Below, piece after piece: positions 18,201 through 27,365 of a DNA stretch of 64,000 bases (its first letter is position 1; every line of letters starts with the position of its first letter). Source of the DNA: Pseudomonas sp. ANT_J12 (lineage in GTDB: Bacteria; Pseudomonadota; Gammaproteobacteria; Pseudomonadales; Pseudomonadaceae); NCBI RefSeq assembly GCF_008370045.1, contig NZ_VOBN01000001.1, positions 310,001-374,000 on the forward strand, given 5' to 3'. The notes beneath the pieces were generated by a model, which ran no database searches, had not been told where the DNA came from, and saw only the letters and a program-made list of their open reading frames with translations. The position numbers and the translations under genes were made by a program.

Positions 18201-21200
18201 GAGTTCGGGTTGCTGTGGTACACGGCGTTGCCTGCCGCATCCAGGGTCAGGTAGCCGTAGGTGCCGTTAATGTTGGTGCCCAAGCCACCCACCGCCGAAG
18301 TCGCGGTGTTGCTGCCGGCGCGCACGCCGACTACCGCCCCGCCGGCCGCTGCGCCATCGGCACCGAGCACGTCGTTGCCGAGCACGCTGATGTTGACGGT
18401 TGCGCCTTCGGTCACGGTGCCGGTGTTCGGCGCAGCGGTTGGCAAGTCATCGACGATGTTGACGTTGATCTGCCCCGACGCGGTGCTGCCGTCGGCGTCC
18501 GTGGCCACCACGTTGATGTTCTCGGTAATGCTGTTGGCGCCGTTGGCGGTCGGATGGGTTTCGTTGTCCACCAGGGTGTAGCTGTAGCTGACCACGCCGG
18601 TGGTGGCGTTGTAGCCGGTGACGGTGAACGTGCTGCCGAGCGCCGTGGTGACCGATTGCGGGAAGCCTGCGGCCACGCCGCCCGCGACCACATGAATGCC
18701 GCCGACATCAAGGGTTTGCAAGCCGTCCAGCGCGGTGACGGTGAAGGTGCCGTTTTGGGTCAGGGCCGGGGTGTTGGGGCTGGTGCCGTCGCTGAGGTTT
18801 TTCTCGTAGACGGTCAGCTCGCCGCCGGTGACGTTGAGGCCATTGAGGGTGACGGGATCGTCGTTGTTGTGGATTTGCAGCACCAGGTTGGCGGTGCTGG
18901 TGTCGCCGTCCGCGTCGGTGATGGTGTAGGCGAACGTCTCCGTGCCGTTGCCGCCGCCGTGCAGGTTTTTGAAGTCGGCATCGTTGGTGTTCAGCGTGTA
19001 GGTGTAGGTGCCGTTGGCATTCAGCACCAAGGTGCCGTAAGTGCCGGTGAAGGTGCCGGGGGTGACCGGCCCGGCGTTCGGCCCGGTGGCAACCTGGTCC
19101 GCGCCCTGAATGTCGTTGGTCAGGACGTTGCCATTGAGGGTCAACGCAGTCTCTGAGGCCACACCACTGTTGCTGTCGTTTACCGCTTTTGGCACGTCAT
19201 CGACGATCTGCACGACGATGGTGCTGGTGGTGATGTTGCCCAGGGAATCGGTGGCCTGGTAGGTGAAGCTTTCCGTCAGCGTATTCGCACCGTCGTCGGC
19301 ATGCGGTGTGGTGCTCGCAGGCGAGGTCAGGGTGTAGGTGTAGGTGCCGTTGGGGTTGAGCACAATCTGGCCAAAGTTGCCATTGGCGCTCCCCACCAGG
19401 GAATAAGTGATCGCGCCGATCGCCCCGGTGACCGAGCCCACCAGTGTGCCGCTGGCGGTTTCGCCGGTGCTGGTCGGGTCGCTGCCGACGACGGTGCCGG
19501 CCGCCAGGTCCTGGCCATCTTTGGTCAGGTCCAGGGCTTTTTCGTAGACGGTCACGTCGGTATCGCTGACCGCTTTGATGCAGCTGTTCGAGACGTCAAT
19601 GGTGATGGTGGTGGTGCTTTCATCGCCATCGGCATCGCGCACGGTGTAGACAAAGGTATCGGTGGCGCCCGGGGCGTTCACCGCGTTGGGATTGCTGTGA
19701 TAGACCGCGTTGCCGTTGGCATCCAGGGTCAGGTAACCATAGGTGCCGTTGATGTTCGAGCCCAGGCCACCGATGGCCGAGGTCGAGGTGTCACTGCCGG
19801 CGCGTACGCCAACGACTGCGCCCGTCACCGCGGGGCCATCGGCACCGCCGATGTCGTTATCCAGCACGTTGCCCGACACCGTCCCGCCCTCAGCCACCGA
19901 CGCACTGTCCGGGTGGGCTGTCGGCAAGTCGTCGACGATATTGACGTTGATCTGATTGGTGGCCGTGCTGCCGTCGGTATCCGTGGCCACCACGTTGAAG
20001 TTTTCGGTGATGCTGTTGGCGCCGTTGGCGTTCGGATGGGTTTCGGTGCCCACCAGGGTGTAGCTGTAGCTGACCACGCCCGTGGTCGCGTCATAACCGG
20101 TGACCGTCAGCGTACTGCCGAGCGGGGTCACGATTGATTGCGGGAAGCCTGCCGCCACGCCACCGACCACCACATGAATGCCGCCCACATCGAGGGTTTG
20201 CAAGCCGTCGAGTGCGGTGACGGTGAACGAACCGGTCTGAGTCAGAGCCGGCGCGTTCGGGCTGGTGCCGTCACTGAGGTTTTTCTCGTAGACCGTCAGC
20301 TCGCCACCCACGACGTCGAGGCCGTTGAGGGTCACAGGGTCGTCGTTGTTGTGGATGTTCAGCACCAGGTTGGCGGTGCTGGTGTCACCGTCAGAATCGG
20401 TAATCGTGTAGGCGAAGGTTTCGGTGCCGTTGCCATTGCCGTGCAGCGCTTTGAAATCCGCATCGCTGGTATTGAGCGTGTAGGTGTAGGTGCCGTTGGC
20501 ATTCAACACTAAGGTGCCGTAAGTACCGGCGAAGGTGCCGGGCGTCACAGGGCCGGTTGCGACGCGATCCGCGCCTTGCACGTCGTTGGTCAGCACGTTG
20601 CCGTTCAGTGTCAGCAAGGTTTCAGACGCAGTGCTGGCGTTGCTGTCGTCGATGGCTTTCGGTACATCGTCGATGACGTTGACGTCCAGCGAACCGTTGG
20701 CCGTGGTGCCGTTGTCATCGACCACCGTCACTGCAAATTGCTCAGGCAGGTTATTCGCACCGTTGGCCGTCGGATGCGCATCGTTGCCGTTCAAGGTGTA
20801 GCTGTAGCTGACCACGCCGGTGGCTGGATCAAAACCGGTGATGGTCAGCGTATTGCCCAACCCGGTCGGGATGGATTGCGGGAAACCTGCCGCCACGCCG
20901 CCGCTGACGACGGTGATGCCGCCGACAGTAAGGGTTTGCACGCCATCCAGCGCGGTGATGGTGAAGGTGCCGCTTTGGGTCAGTTGAGTACTGTCGGGCG
21001 CGCTGCCGAGGCTGAGGTTTTTCTCGTAGACCGTGAGCTCGCCGCCCTCGACGTTCAGGCCATTGATGATGACCGGATCGTCGTTGTTGTGGATCTGCAG
21101 CACCAGGTTGGCGGTGCTGGTGTCACCGTCAGAATCGGTAATGGTGTAGGTGAAGTTTTCGGTGCCGTTGCCGCCACCGTGCAGCGCTTTGAAATCCGCA

Positions 21201-23116
21201 TCGCTGGTATTGAGCGTGTAGGTGTAGGTGCCGTTGGCATTCAACACTAAGGTGCCGTAAGTACCGGCGAAGGTGCCGGGCGTCACAGGGCCGGTTGCGA
21301 CGCGATCCGCGCCTTGCACGTCGTTGGTCAGCACGTTGCCGTTCAGTGTCAGCAAGGTTTCCGAAGCCGTGCTGGCGTTGCTGTCGTCGATGGCTTTCGG
21401 CACATCGTCGATCACATTGACGTCCAGCGAGCCGTTGGCAGTGGTGCCGTTGTCATCGACCACCGTCACTGCAAATTGCTCAGGCAGGTTATTCGCGCCA
21501 CCCGCCGTTGGATGCGCATCGTTGCCGTTCAAGGTGTAGCTGTAGCTGACCACGCCGGTGGTCGCATCAAACCCAGTGATGGTCAGCGTATTGCCCAAAC
21601 CGGTCGGGATCGATTGCGGGAAACCTGCCGCCACGCCGCCGCTGACGACGGTGATGCCGCCGACAGTAAGGGTTTGCACGCCATCCAGCGCGGTGATGGT
21701 GAAGGTGCCGCTTTGGGTCAGTTGAGTACTGTCGGGCGCGCTGCCGAGGCTGAGGTTTTTTTCGTAGACCGTGAGTTCGCCGCCCTCGACGTTCAGGCCA
21801 TTGATGACGACCGGGTCATCGTTGTTGTGGATTTGCAGCACCAGGTTGGCGGTGCTGGTGTCGCCGTCGGAATCAGTGAGGGTGTAGGCGAAGGTTTCCG
21901 TGCCGTTGCCGCCGCCGTGCAGCGCTTTGAAATCCGCATCGCTGGTGTTAAGCGTGTAGGTGTAAGTGCCGTTGGCATTCAGCACCAGAGTGCCGTAAGT
22001 GCCGGTGAAGGTGCCGGGGGTGATCGGGCCGGAATTCGGGCCGATGGCCACGCGATCCGCGCCTTGCACGTCGTTGGTCAGCACGTTGCCGGTCAACGTC
22101 AGCAGCGTTTCAGATGCGGTGCCGTTGTTGTCATCCACGGCCTTGGGCACGTCGTCGGTGATGTTGATGTCCAGGGAGCCGGTGGCCGTGTCGCCATTGG
22201 TGTCCCCGGCGACCACGGTGAATTGTTCGCTGAGGTTGTTGGCGCCATCGCCGGCCGAATGGGTGTCGTTGCCGTTGAGGGTGTAGCTGTAGCTCACCAC
22301 GCCAGTGGCCGGGTTGTAGCCGGTGATGGTCAGGGTGTTGCCGAGTTGGGTGGTGATCGCTTGCGGGAAGCCCGAGGCCACCCCGCCGCTGATCACGTTG
22401 ATGCCGCCGATACTGAGGCTCAGCAGGCCATCGGGCGCGGTCACGGTGAAGGTGCCGCTCTGGGTCAGGGCCGCCGGATTGCTCGCCGAGCCGTCGGGCA
22501 GATTAGCTTCGTTGAGGGTCAGTTCACCGCCCGCGGCGTCGAGGCCGCCGAGGGTGACGATGTTATTCACCGGAGGCACCACCACGGTGTTGTCGTTCTG
22601 CTGCACATCGGCGTTGTGCCGTTCTTCAGGAAACTCCGGAATGCCGCCAAACCCGGCGGTAGGGAAACCGATGTTCGGATCAACCCGCCCGCCCACTTCT
22701 TCGAGCAGCACGAAACTGTGACCGCCACCCAAGGCACCGCCAGGCGCACCGGTCGACGTCGGGCCGGCAGCGGTGGCTTCACCGGTTTGGGTCGGGTCGG
22801 CGCCGGCCGCGATGGCTTGCTGGAGTTTTTGTACATCGGTCAACTGCGCTTCAGTCGGCGTCACCGCTTCAGGGGTGTCCACGTGGGGCGCCTGATGCGC
22901 GAGCAGTTGGGACGTCATTTGCAGGCTGCTGCCTCGCCCAAGCGTCAGCTCCTGGCCATTTTGCAGATGCACCGCCACCGCGCCTTCGGCCCCGGTGACC
23001 AACTGGTCGCCGGCAAACAACCGGTCGCCCTCGACCAACGCGCGTCGAGTACCGTCGGCCGCAACCGCAAACACCTGACCAATGACCTTACTGACGATCC
23101 CAATGAGCGTAGCCAT
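15242..23116 (-). CDS. lapA: LapA-type giant surface adhesin (RTX, VWA, LapG-cleavable)
   Basis: About 2,624 residues. The N-terminal retention module (1-110: MATLIGIVSKVIGQVFAVAA onward) is followed by the LapG target TAAG at 115-118 and a Gly-rich linker. Then come five T1SS-143-type repeats (GGELTVYEKNL signature near 185, 440, 680, 925 and 1420) alternating with VCBS/cadherin-like blocks (GNVLTNDVQGAD). A VWA domain with MIDAS DVSGS lies near 1820-2000, nonapeptide RTX calcium repeats (GNDVLNGGGGDD) near 2350-2505, and a C-terminal type I secretion signal. LapA is exported by LapEBC and held in the outer membrane until LapG cuts it. It is much shorter than the 5,218-residue LapA of strain Pf0-1 and lacks its 100-residue repeat block. 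ATG 23116 has AGGAG 8 bp upstream. Confidence 0.93.
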   Translation of the reverse strand: MATLIGIVSKVIGQVFAVAADGTRRALVEGDRLFAGDQLVTGAEGAVAVHLQNGQELTLGRGSSLQMTSQLLAHQAPHVDTPEAVTPTEAQLTDVQKLQQAIAAGADPTQTGEATAAGPTSTGAPGGALGGGHSFVLLEEVGGRVDPNIGFPTAGFGGIPEFPEERHNADVQQNDNTVVVPPVNNIVTLGGLDAAGGELTLNEANLPDGSASNPAALTQSGTFTVTAPDGLLSLSIGGINVISGGVASGFPQAITTQLGNTLTITGYNPATGVVSYSYTLNGNDTHSAGDGANNLSEQFTVVAGDTNGDTATGSLDINITDDVPKAVDDNNGTASETLLTLTGNVLTNDVQGADRVAIGPNSGPITPGTFTGTYGTLVLNANGTYTYTLNTSDADFKALHGGGNGTETFAYTLTDSDGDTSTANLVLQIHNNDDPVVINGLNVEGGELTVYEKNLSLGSAPDSTQLTQSGTFTITALDGVQTLTVGGITVVSGGVAAGFPQSIPTGLGNTLTITGFDATTGVVSYSYTLNGNDAHPTAGGANNLPEQFAVTVVDDNGTTANGSLDVNVIDDVPKAIDDSNASTASETLLTLNGNVLTNDVQGADRVATGPVTPGTFAGTYGTLVLNANGTYTYTLNTSDADFKALHGGGNGTENFTYTITDSDGDTSTANLVLQIHNNDDPVIINGLNVEGGELTVYEKNLSLGSAPDSTQLTQSGTFTITALDGVQTLTVGGITVVSGGVAAGFPQSIPTGLGNTLTITGFDPATGVVSYSYTLNGNDAHPTANGANNLPEQFAVTVVDDNGTTANGSLDVNVIDDVPKAIDDSNASTASETLLTLNGNVLTNDVQGADRVATGPVTPGTFAGTYGTLVLNANGTYTYTLNTSDADFKALHGNGNGTETFAYTITDSDGDTSTANLVLNIHNNDDPVTLNGLDVVGGELTVYEKNLSDGTSPNAPALTQTGSFTVTALDGLQTLDVGGIHVVVGGVAAGFPQSIVTPLGSTLTVTGYDATTGVVSYSYTLVGTETHPNANGANSITENFNVVATDTDGSTATNQINVNIVDDLPTAHPDSASVAEGGTVSGNVLDNDIGGADGPAVTGAVVGVRAGSDTSTSAIGGLGSNINGTYGYLTLDANGNAVYHSNPNAVNAPGATDTFVYTVRDADGDESTTTITIDVSNSCIKAVSDTDVTVYEKALDLTKDGQDLAAGTVVGSDPTSTGETASGTLVGSVTGAIGAITYSLVGSANGNFGQIVLNPNGTYTYTLTSPASTTPHADDGANTLTESFTYQATDSLGNITTSTIVVQIVDDVPKAVNDSNSGVASETALTLNGNVLTNDIQGADQVATGPNAGPVTPGTFTGTYGTLVLNANGTYTYTLNTNDADFKNLHGGGNGTETFAYTITDADGDTSTANLVLQIHNNDDPVTLNGLNVTGGELTVYEKNLSDGTSPNTPALTQNGTFTVTALDGLQTLDVGGIHVVAGGVAAGFPQSVTTALGSTFTVTGYNATTGVVSYSYTLVDNETHPTANGANSITENINVVATDADGSTASGQINVNIVDDLPTAAPNTGTVTEGATVNISVLGNDVLGADGAAAGGAVVGVRAGSNTATSAVGGLGTNINGTYGYLTLDAAGNAVYHSNPNSVGVAGATDTFVYTVRDSDGDESTTTITINVNDSGLKAVVDQDVTVFEKALDLSKDGLDLAPGTVTGSDPTNTGETATGTLVGSVTGGTGPLTYSVVGSATGTYGQILINPDGSYTYTLTSAPKTSPNANDGANTLSESFTYKATDALGNSTTSTIVVNIVDDVPKAVASDRSVTAVEIDSNLLLVIDVSGSMADASGVPGLSRIALAKQAISALLDKYDDLGDVRVQIVTFSSSATDKTTVWVDVATAKSIIASLTAGGGTNYDAAVAAAKLAFGTPGQLTGAQNVGYFFSDGKPTSGQETGTADEVAWKAFLDANGIKNYAIGLGSGVSNANLNPLAYDGSTHTDTNAVVVTDLNQLNSVLSGTVQGAPVTGTLLEGGSFGADGGFIKTIVVDGTTYTYDPKGNSNQGSLTFSGGTNHGTFNTADNSISIATNNSGTLVINLDTGEYTYTSQKTTAVVITENIGFTVSDNDGDLASSTLTVKVIPNAPPVAADDHIITNVLSGTIVVPGELLLANDTDANGDPMTATPTTFNTGWAAKGADFTGTGAISFAGTGNTAANQALADVRNAFAANTAAMTAVLVISGYLGTVTTANANDEDLITVKLKQGETLNLDHNLAAGHVTMEYSLNGGAFVSIADGGTITATSDGTYQIHVTNISNTTGSSPTAAENYQLTMTVNYAGAHDVTPDYHGTYTANDNHGGSDTANVTISYQDGHTLTGTAGDDVLVAGTGNNVLNAGDGNDVLTAGSGNNELHGGAGNDLLYSGPGNDLLDGGTGTDTASYAHATAGVTVDLSLLTAQNTLGAGTDTLTGIENLTGSNFNDTLTGDNNSNVINGGLGNDVLNGGGGDDFLIGGLGNNTLTGGAGADTFQWLAGNSGHDVVTDFTPGTDKLDLSQLLQGENGTAASLDDYLHFKVTGSGATLVTSIDVSAMAGATPNQTIDLAGVNLASHYGVTPGAGGVVAGGHDTATIITGMLNDHSLKVDTV
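20298..21773. repeat. 738-bp tandem repeat inside the adhesin gene
   Basis: Two consecutive 246-codon units, with a period of 738 bp, are nearly identical at DNA level; for example, the same run of more than 100 bp starts near 20460 and near 21198. The two units differ at only scattered positions, which indicates recent duplication or gene conversion. Boundaries are approximate because the repeat blends into more diverged copies on both sides. Confidence 0.75.
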
Positions 23117-23656
23117 GTGCAAATCTCCTGCGCTGCCAACCGCTGTCGGCATCTGGTTGCGCGAAGAACGTGCTCATGGCGAAAGCGGGCTTGCCTGGCG
23201 GATCGTCTACCGGAATACGTGTTTACCAAGGTAAAACGCATTCCTGGCGACGTTCTCGCCAAGCGTGTCGTTCGCGGGCCATTTGTCCGGCTCGGCATAA
23301 AACCCTCTGCAATCAATGGCATCGGGTTCCCACTGCGGAACAACCTCCCTGCGAGCGATGCGTAACGGTCCTGATTCACTCAAGTGACAAAAAAATGTCG
23401 CCTCAAAACCGTCCCACCTCCCTCCCCTCCAGCACTTCTCCGCCCTATGTCGCTAAGTGGATGGAACTTTCCTCAAACCCTCTGGAGCTCCCTAAGGCTC
23501 ATAAATCAAGGGCTTTCGGATTGAACAATGTGCTGGATTTTTCAGAGCGCATAAGTTTTTTTTGACATAAGCCTTATGAGAAATAGTTCTTAGGTTTTCC
23601 CTAGAATGTTCTTAGCTCTGTTGTTACAAGAGTGAAACGGTTTCGCCTAAAAAAAC

Positions 23657-23670
23657 GTCAAGTATTTGAC
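23657..23670. promoter_or_regulatory. FleQ-like operator upstream of lapE
   Basis: GTCAAGTATTTGAC is a perfect GTCAA-N4-TTGAC dyad, close to the published FleQ box (GTCAATAAATTGAC-like), 39 bp upstream of the lapE start. It lies in the 592-bp gap between the divergent lapA and lapE genes. That gap also holds an AT-rich stretch with a TTGACA at 23562-23567; I could not match a good -10 to it. The FleQ assignment is inferred from the motif and the known control of lap genes by FleQ. Confidence 0.55.
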
Positions 23671-23708
23671 GACAAGTAAGCACCATCAGGAAACAGGGAG
23701 AAGTACCC

Positions 23709-25067
23709 ATGCGCCTTTTAACCCCCCTCTGCAGCGCGGTTTTGCTGGCCATGGCCTGCACTTCTCAGGCTCAGGCCATGTCGTTGACCGACGCGATCCA
23801 AAGCACCATCGCGACGCACCCCGAACTTGCATCGCGCGTGGACGCGCGCTTGTCGGCGGATGAACAAGTGAAAGTCGCCAAAGGGGGCTTCTATCCATCG
23901 GTGGATCTGAACGCTGCCTACGGGCGCGGCTACAGCGATAACACCAACACCCGGGCCTTCGGCAACCACCACACCGAAATCCTCAATTACACCCAATCTG
24001 AATTGCGCCTGCGGCAGATGCTGTTCGACGGGTTCAACACCGCGAACGAAGTCGAGCGCACCAAAGGCGTGTCCAACTCCCGGGCCTATTACGCCCAGGG
24101 CACCGCCCAGGATTTGGCCCTGCGCACCATCGAGGTCTACCTCGAAGTGCTCAAGCGCCGCGAGCTGGTGACGCTGGCCACCAACAACCTGCAAGCGCAC
24201 ATGCGGGTCAACGACCAGATCGGCCTGCGCACCCAGCGCGGTGTCGGCAGCAACGCCGACTCCGATCAGTCCACCGCTCGCCGGGCACTGGCGCAGAACA
24301 ACCTCGACACCGCCGAAGTCGACCTGGCCGACGCCGAGTCGAACTTCTACAGTGTCGTCGGGCGTATCCCCGACGAGCTCGAAACCCCGGCATCGACCCG
24401 CGGCGAATTGCCAACCAGCCTGCCGGAAGCCCAGCAGAGCATGGTCGAAAACAACCCGTACCTGAAATCCGCCCAGGCCGACGTGCAATCGGCCGAGAGC
24501 CAGTACGAAGTCGCCAAGTCGCCGTTCTACCCACGCTTCGACGCCGAAGCCGCGGTGGGCGCGAACAACAACGTGCAGGGCGATGAAGGCCACGACAACG
24601 AGTGGCGCGTCGGCGTGGTGATGAACTACAACCTGTTCCGCGGCGGCAGCGACAAGGCGCGCCTGGCTTCCGATGCGCACCAGATCAACCAGGCGATGGA
24701 CATCCGCAACAACGCCCTGCGCCAACTCAACGAGAACATTCACCTGGCCTGGAACGCCATGGTGAATGCCAAGAAACAGACCCCGACCGCACGCGAATAT
24801 GCCGAAACCACCAAACGTGTACGCGCGGCCTATCAGGATCAGTTCGGCCTCGGCCAACGGACCCTGCTCGACTTGCTCGACAGTGAAAACGAGCTCTACA
24901 ACGCCAACCGCCGCTACACCGAAGTGCGCTACACCGAGGAGTACTCGATGTACCGCGTGCTGGCGAACATGGGTCAGTTGCTGAGCAAACAACGGGTGGT
25001 GCTGCCCGCCGATGCGATCGCCTCCTCGGAAGTGAAAAACGAAGCGCGTTTGCCTGAACTGAAATAA
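23709..25067 (+). CDS. lapE: TolC-family outer-membrane channel LapE
   Basis: A 452-residue TolC-like protein. A signal peptide ends at AQA (about residue 23). The mature protein starts with MSLTDAIQSTIATHPEL and shows the two-fold repeated helical-hairpin/OMF architecture, including YEVAKSPFYPRFDAEA in the second half and the RTLLDLLDSENELYNA segment typical of the family. It forms the outer-membrane part of the type I system that exports LapA and also anchors the retained adhesin. A GGGAGA site precedes ATG. It is first in the lapE-lapB-lapC transcript, divergent from lapA. Confidence 0.93.
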   Translation: MRLLTPLCSAVLLAMACTSQAQAMSLTDAIQSTIATHPELASRVDARLSADEQVKVAKGGFYPSVDLNAAYGRGYSDNTNTRAFGNHHTEILNYTQSELRLRQMLFDGFNTANEVERTKGVSNSRAYYAQGTAQDLALRTIEVYLEVLKRRELVTLATNNLQAHMRVNDQIGLRTQRGVGSNADSDQSTARRALAQNNLDTAEVDLADAESNFYSVVGRIPDELETPASTRGELPTSLPEAQQSMVENNPYLKSAQADVQSAESQYEVAKSPFYPRFDAEAAVGANNNVQGDEGHDNEWRVGVVMNYNLFRGGSDKARLASDAHQINQAMDIRNNALRQLNENIHLAWNAMVNAKKQTPTAREYAETTKRVRAAYQDQFGLGQRTLLDLLDSENELYNANRRYTEVRYTEEYSMYRVLANMGQLLSKQRVVLPADAIASSEVKNEARLPELK

Positions 25068-25076
25068 CCCCCCGCG

Positions 25077-25153
25077 TAGGAGCTGCCGAAGGCTGCGATG
25101 TTTTGATTTTGATTTTTTAAGATCAAAAGATCGCAGCCTTCGGCAGCTCCTAC
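25077..25153. repeat. Long inverted repeat (AGCTGCCGAAGGCTGCGATC type)
   Basis: Arms GTAGGAGCTGCCGAAGGCTG and complement around an AT-rich loop with TTTTGAT/ATCAAAA. It lies in the 129-bp gap between lapE and lapB and may differentially stabilise the two halves of the operon mRNA. Confidence 0.85.
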
Positions 25154-25196
25154 ACCGGGAGGTGTGTGGTTACCTATGCCAACAGGAGCGATCAAT

Positions 25197-27356
25197 TTGA
25201 CCAGCATGGAACCCGGCAACACTGGTGTCGATCCGCGCCTGAGCTTCGATGACCCGCTTCTGGACGGTCTGTTGATCCTCTGCAAACTCCACGACGCGGC
25301 CGTCAGCCGCGCCAGCCTGAGTGCCGGCCTGCCCCTGAACAAGCAACGCATGAGCCTGGACCTGCTGCCTCGCGCAGCGGCCAGGGCCGGTTTGCAGGCG
25401 CGTTTGTTGCGCCGGGATCTGGCGGATATTTCCGCGCTCAACCTGCCCGTTCTGCTCATCCTGAACAATGGTCGCACTGCCGTGCTGCGCCGCTTTGGCG
25501 AGGATGGTCAGTTGCTGATCCTGCCCAGCGAAGCCGAGGGCGGTGAACAATGGGTCAGCCGTGAAGAGCTGACCGCCAATTACAGTGGCCAGGCGTTATT
25601 CGCCCGGCCGCGCCATGAACTCGAAGACCTGCGCTCGCCGCTGGTGCCGCGAGTCGAAGCGTGGTTTCGCGACACGCTGAAGCTGTCGAAATGGCTGTAC
25701 AGCGATGCGATCCTCGCCAGTTTCCTGATCAACCTGCTGGGGCTGATGGTGCCCCTGTTTGTGATGCAGACCTACGACCGGGTGGTGCCGAACCAGGCGG
25801 TTTCGACCTTGTGGGTGCTGGCTATCGGTCTGCTGATCGGCACCGGTTTTGAATTGGTGCTGCGGGTGGTCCGCGCGCACTTGCTGGACACCGCGGGCAA
25901 GAAAACCGACGTGATCCTGTCCGCGACCCTGTTCGAACGCATTACCGGCATGGCGATGAAAGCCCGGCCGGCGACCATCGGCGGTTTCGCCCAGAGCATC
26001 CATGACTTCCAGGGCCTGCGGGAATTTCTCACCGCCGTGACCCTGACCAGCCTGATCGACCTGCCGTTCGCGGTATTGATGCTGGTGGTGATCGGCCTGC
26101 TCGGTGGCTGGCTGGTGGTGATTCCGCTGCTGGCGTTTCCGATCACGATCATTTTCGCGATGGTGATCCAGGTACGTTTGCGCGACACCGTGCAGAAAAG
26201 CCTGAGCCTGGGTGCCGAACGCCAGGCACTGCTGATCGAAACCCTCGGCGGCCTGGAAACCCTGAAAGCGTGCAGCGCCGAAAGCGAGCGCCAGCACAAA
26301 TGGGAAAGCACCCACGGCGCCCTCACCCGCCTCGACAGCCATGCGCGCAACCTCTCGGCGCTGGCGACCAACGGCACGCTGTTCATCCAGCAATTCTCCG
26401 GCATGGCGACCATCGTCGCCGGGGTCTACAGCATCATCGCCGGCAACCTCAGCGTCGGTGCGCTGGTGGCGACCTACATGCTCGGCAGCCGCGTGCTGGC
26501 ACCGCTGGGGCAGATTGCCGGTTTGATCACCCGCTACCAGCAAGCGCAACTGACCATGAAAAGCACGGATGCGCTGATGTCCTTGCCACAAGAACGCGAT
26601 CCAAAACAACGCCCACTGGAACGCACGCAACTGCAAGGCGCGATGGACGTCAGCGGCGTGACCTTCCACTACAACGGCCAGAACGCTCCGGCGCTGGCCA
26701 ACATCAGCTTCAGCGTCAAACCCGGCGAACGGATCGGCATCATCGGCCGCAGCGGTTCGGGCAAAAGCACGCTCGCTCGTTTGGTGATGGGTTTCTACGC
26801 ACCGGAAGAAGGCCAACTGCTGCTCGATGGCCTGGACCTGCGGCAACTGGACGTCGCCGACCTGCGCCAACAGATCGGCTACGTCGCCCATGACCTGCCG
26901 CTATTGGCCGGCAGCCTGCGCGACAACCTGACCCTCGGCGCCCGTTACGTCAGCGATTCGCGGATGCTCGAAGTGGCGGAATTGACCGGCGTGACCGAAC
27001 TGGCGCGGCAACACCCGCAAGGCTTCGACCGGCCGGTAGGTGAACGCGGACAACTGCTGTCCGGCGGTCAGCGTCAGGCGGTGTTGCTGGCCCGGGCCTT
27101 GTTGCTCGACCCGCCAATCATGCTGCTCGACGAACCCACCAGCGCCATGGACAACAGCAGCGAAGACGTTCTGCGGCAAAAACTCCATAGCTGGGTCCAG
27201 GGCAAAACCCTGCTGCTGGTCACCCACCGCACCTCGATGCTGAGCCTGGTGGATCGGCTGGTGGTGCTGGACAACGGGCGGATCGTGGCTGACGGTCCGA
27301 AAGAAGCGGTCATCGATGCACTGCGCAAGGGCCGTGTCGGCTCTGCGGCCGTCTAG
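25197..27356 (+). CDS. lapB: Type I secretion ABC transporter LapB
   Basis: A 719-residue ABC exporter. The N-terminal C39-like domain lacks the catalytic cysteine (DDPLLDGLLILCKLHD), as in LapB/HlyB relatives that do not process their substrate. Six TM helices follow, then an ATPase domain with Walker A GRSGSGKS near residue 517, signature LSGGQRQ and Walker B IMLLDEPTS. It energises LapA export with LapC and LapE. The start is uncertain: a TTG at 25197 has AGGAG 8 bp upstream, while ATG 25206 (MEPGNTG) is 17 bp from it; I chose TTG. The stop is 9 bp before lapC. Confidence 0.93.
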   Translation: MTSMEPGNTGVDPRLSFDDPLLDGLLILCKLHDAAVSRASLSAGLPLNKQRMSLDLLPRAAARAGLQARLLRRDLADISALNLPVLLILNNGRTAVLRRFGEDGQLLILPSEAEGGEQWVSREELTANYSGQALFARPRHELEDLRSPLVPRVEAWFRDTLKLSKWLYSDAILASFLINLLGLMVPLFVMQTYDRVVPNQAVSTLWVLAIGLLIGTGFELVLRVVRAHLLDTAGKKTDVILSATLFERITGMAMKARPATIGGFAQSIHDFQGLREFLTAVTLTSLIDLPFAVLMLVVIGLLGGWLVVIPLLAFPITIIFAMVIQVRLRDTVQKSLSLGAERQALLIETLGGLETLKACSAESERQHKWESTHGALTRLDSHARNLSALATNGTLFIQQFSGMATIVAGVYSIIAGNLSVGALVATYMLGSRVLAPLGQIAGLITRYQQAQLTMKSTDALMSLPQERDPKQRPLERTQLQGAMDVSGVTFHYNGQNAPALANISFSVKPGERIGIIGRSGSGKSTLARLVMGFYAPEEGQLLLDGLDLRQLDVADLRQQIGYVAHDLPLLAGSLRDNLTLGARYVSDSRMLEVAELTGVTELARQHPQGFDRPVGERGQLLSGGQRQAVLLARALLLDPPIMLLDEPTSAMDNSSEDVLRQKLHSWVQGKTLLLVTHRTSMLSLVDRLVVLDNGRIVADGPKEAVIDALRKGRVGSAAV

Positions 27357-27365
27357 GAGTTGCCC

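Noticed and set aside
16055..19156. A 1,033-codon open frame antisense to lapA
   Set aside because: It is the complement of the repetitive GC-rich lapA frame; its translation is Gly/Val/Ala/Arg-rich and repeats with the same period as the adhesin. No ribosome site or family pattern.
21314..23365. A 683-codon open frame antisense to lapA
   Set aside because: Same reason: it mirrors the T1SS-143 repeats and shows no independent protein features.
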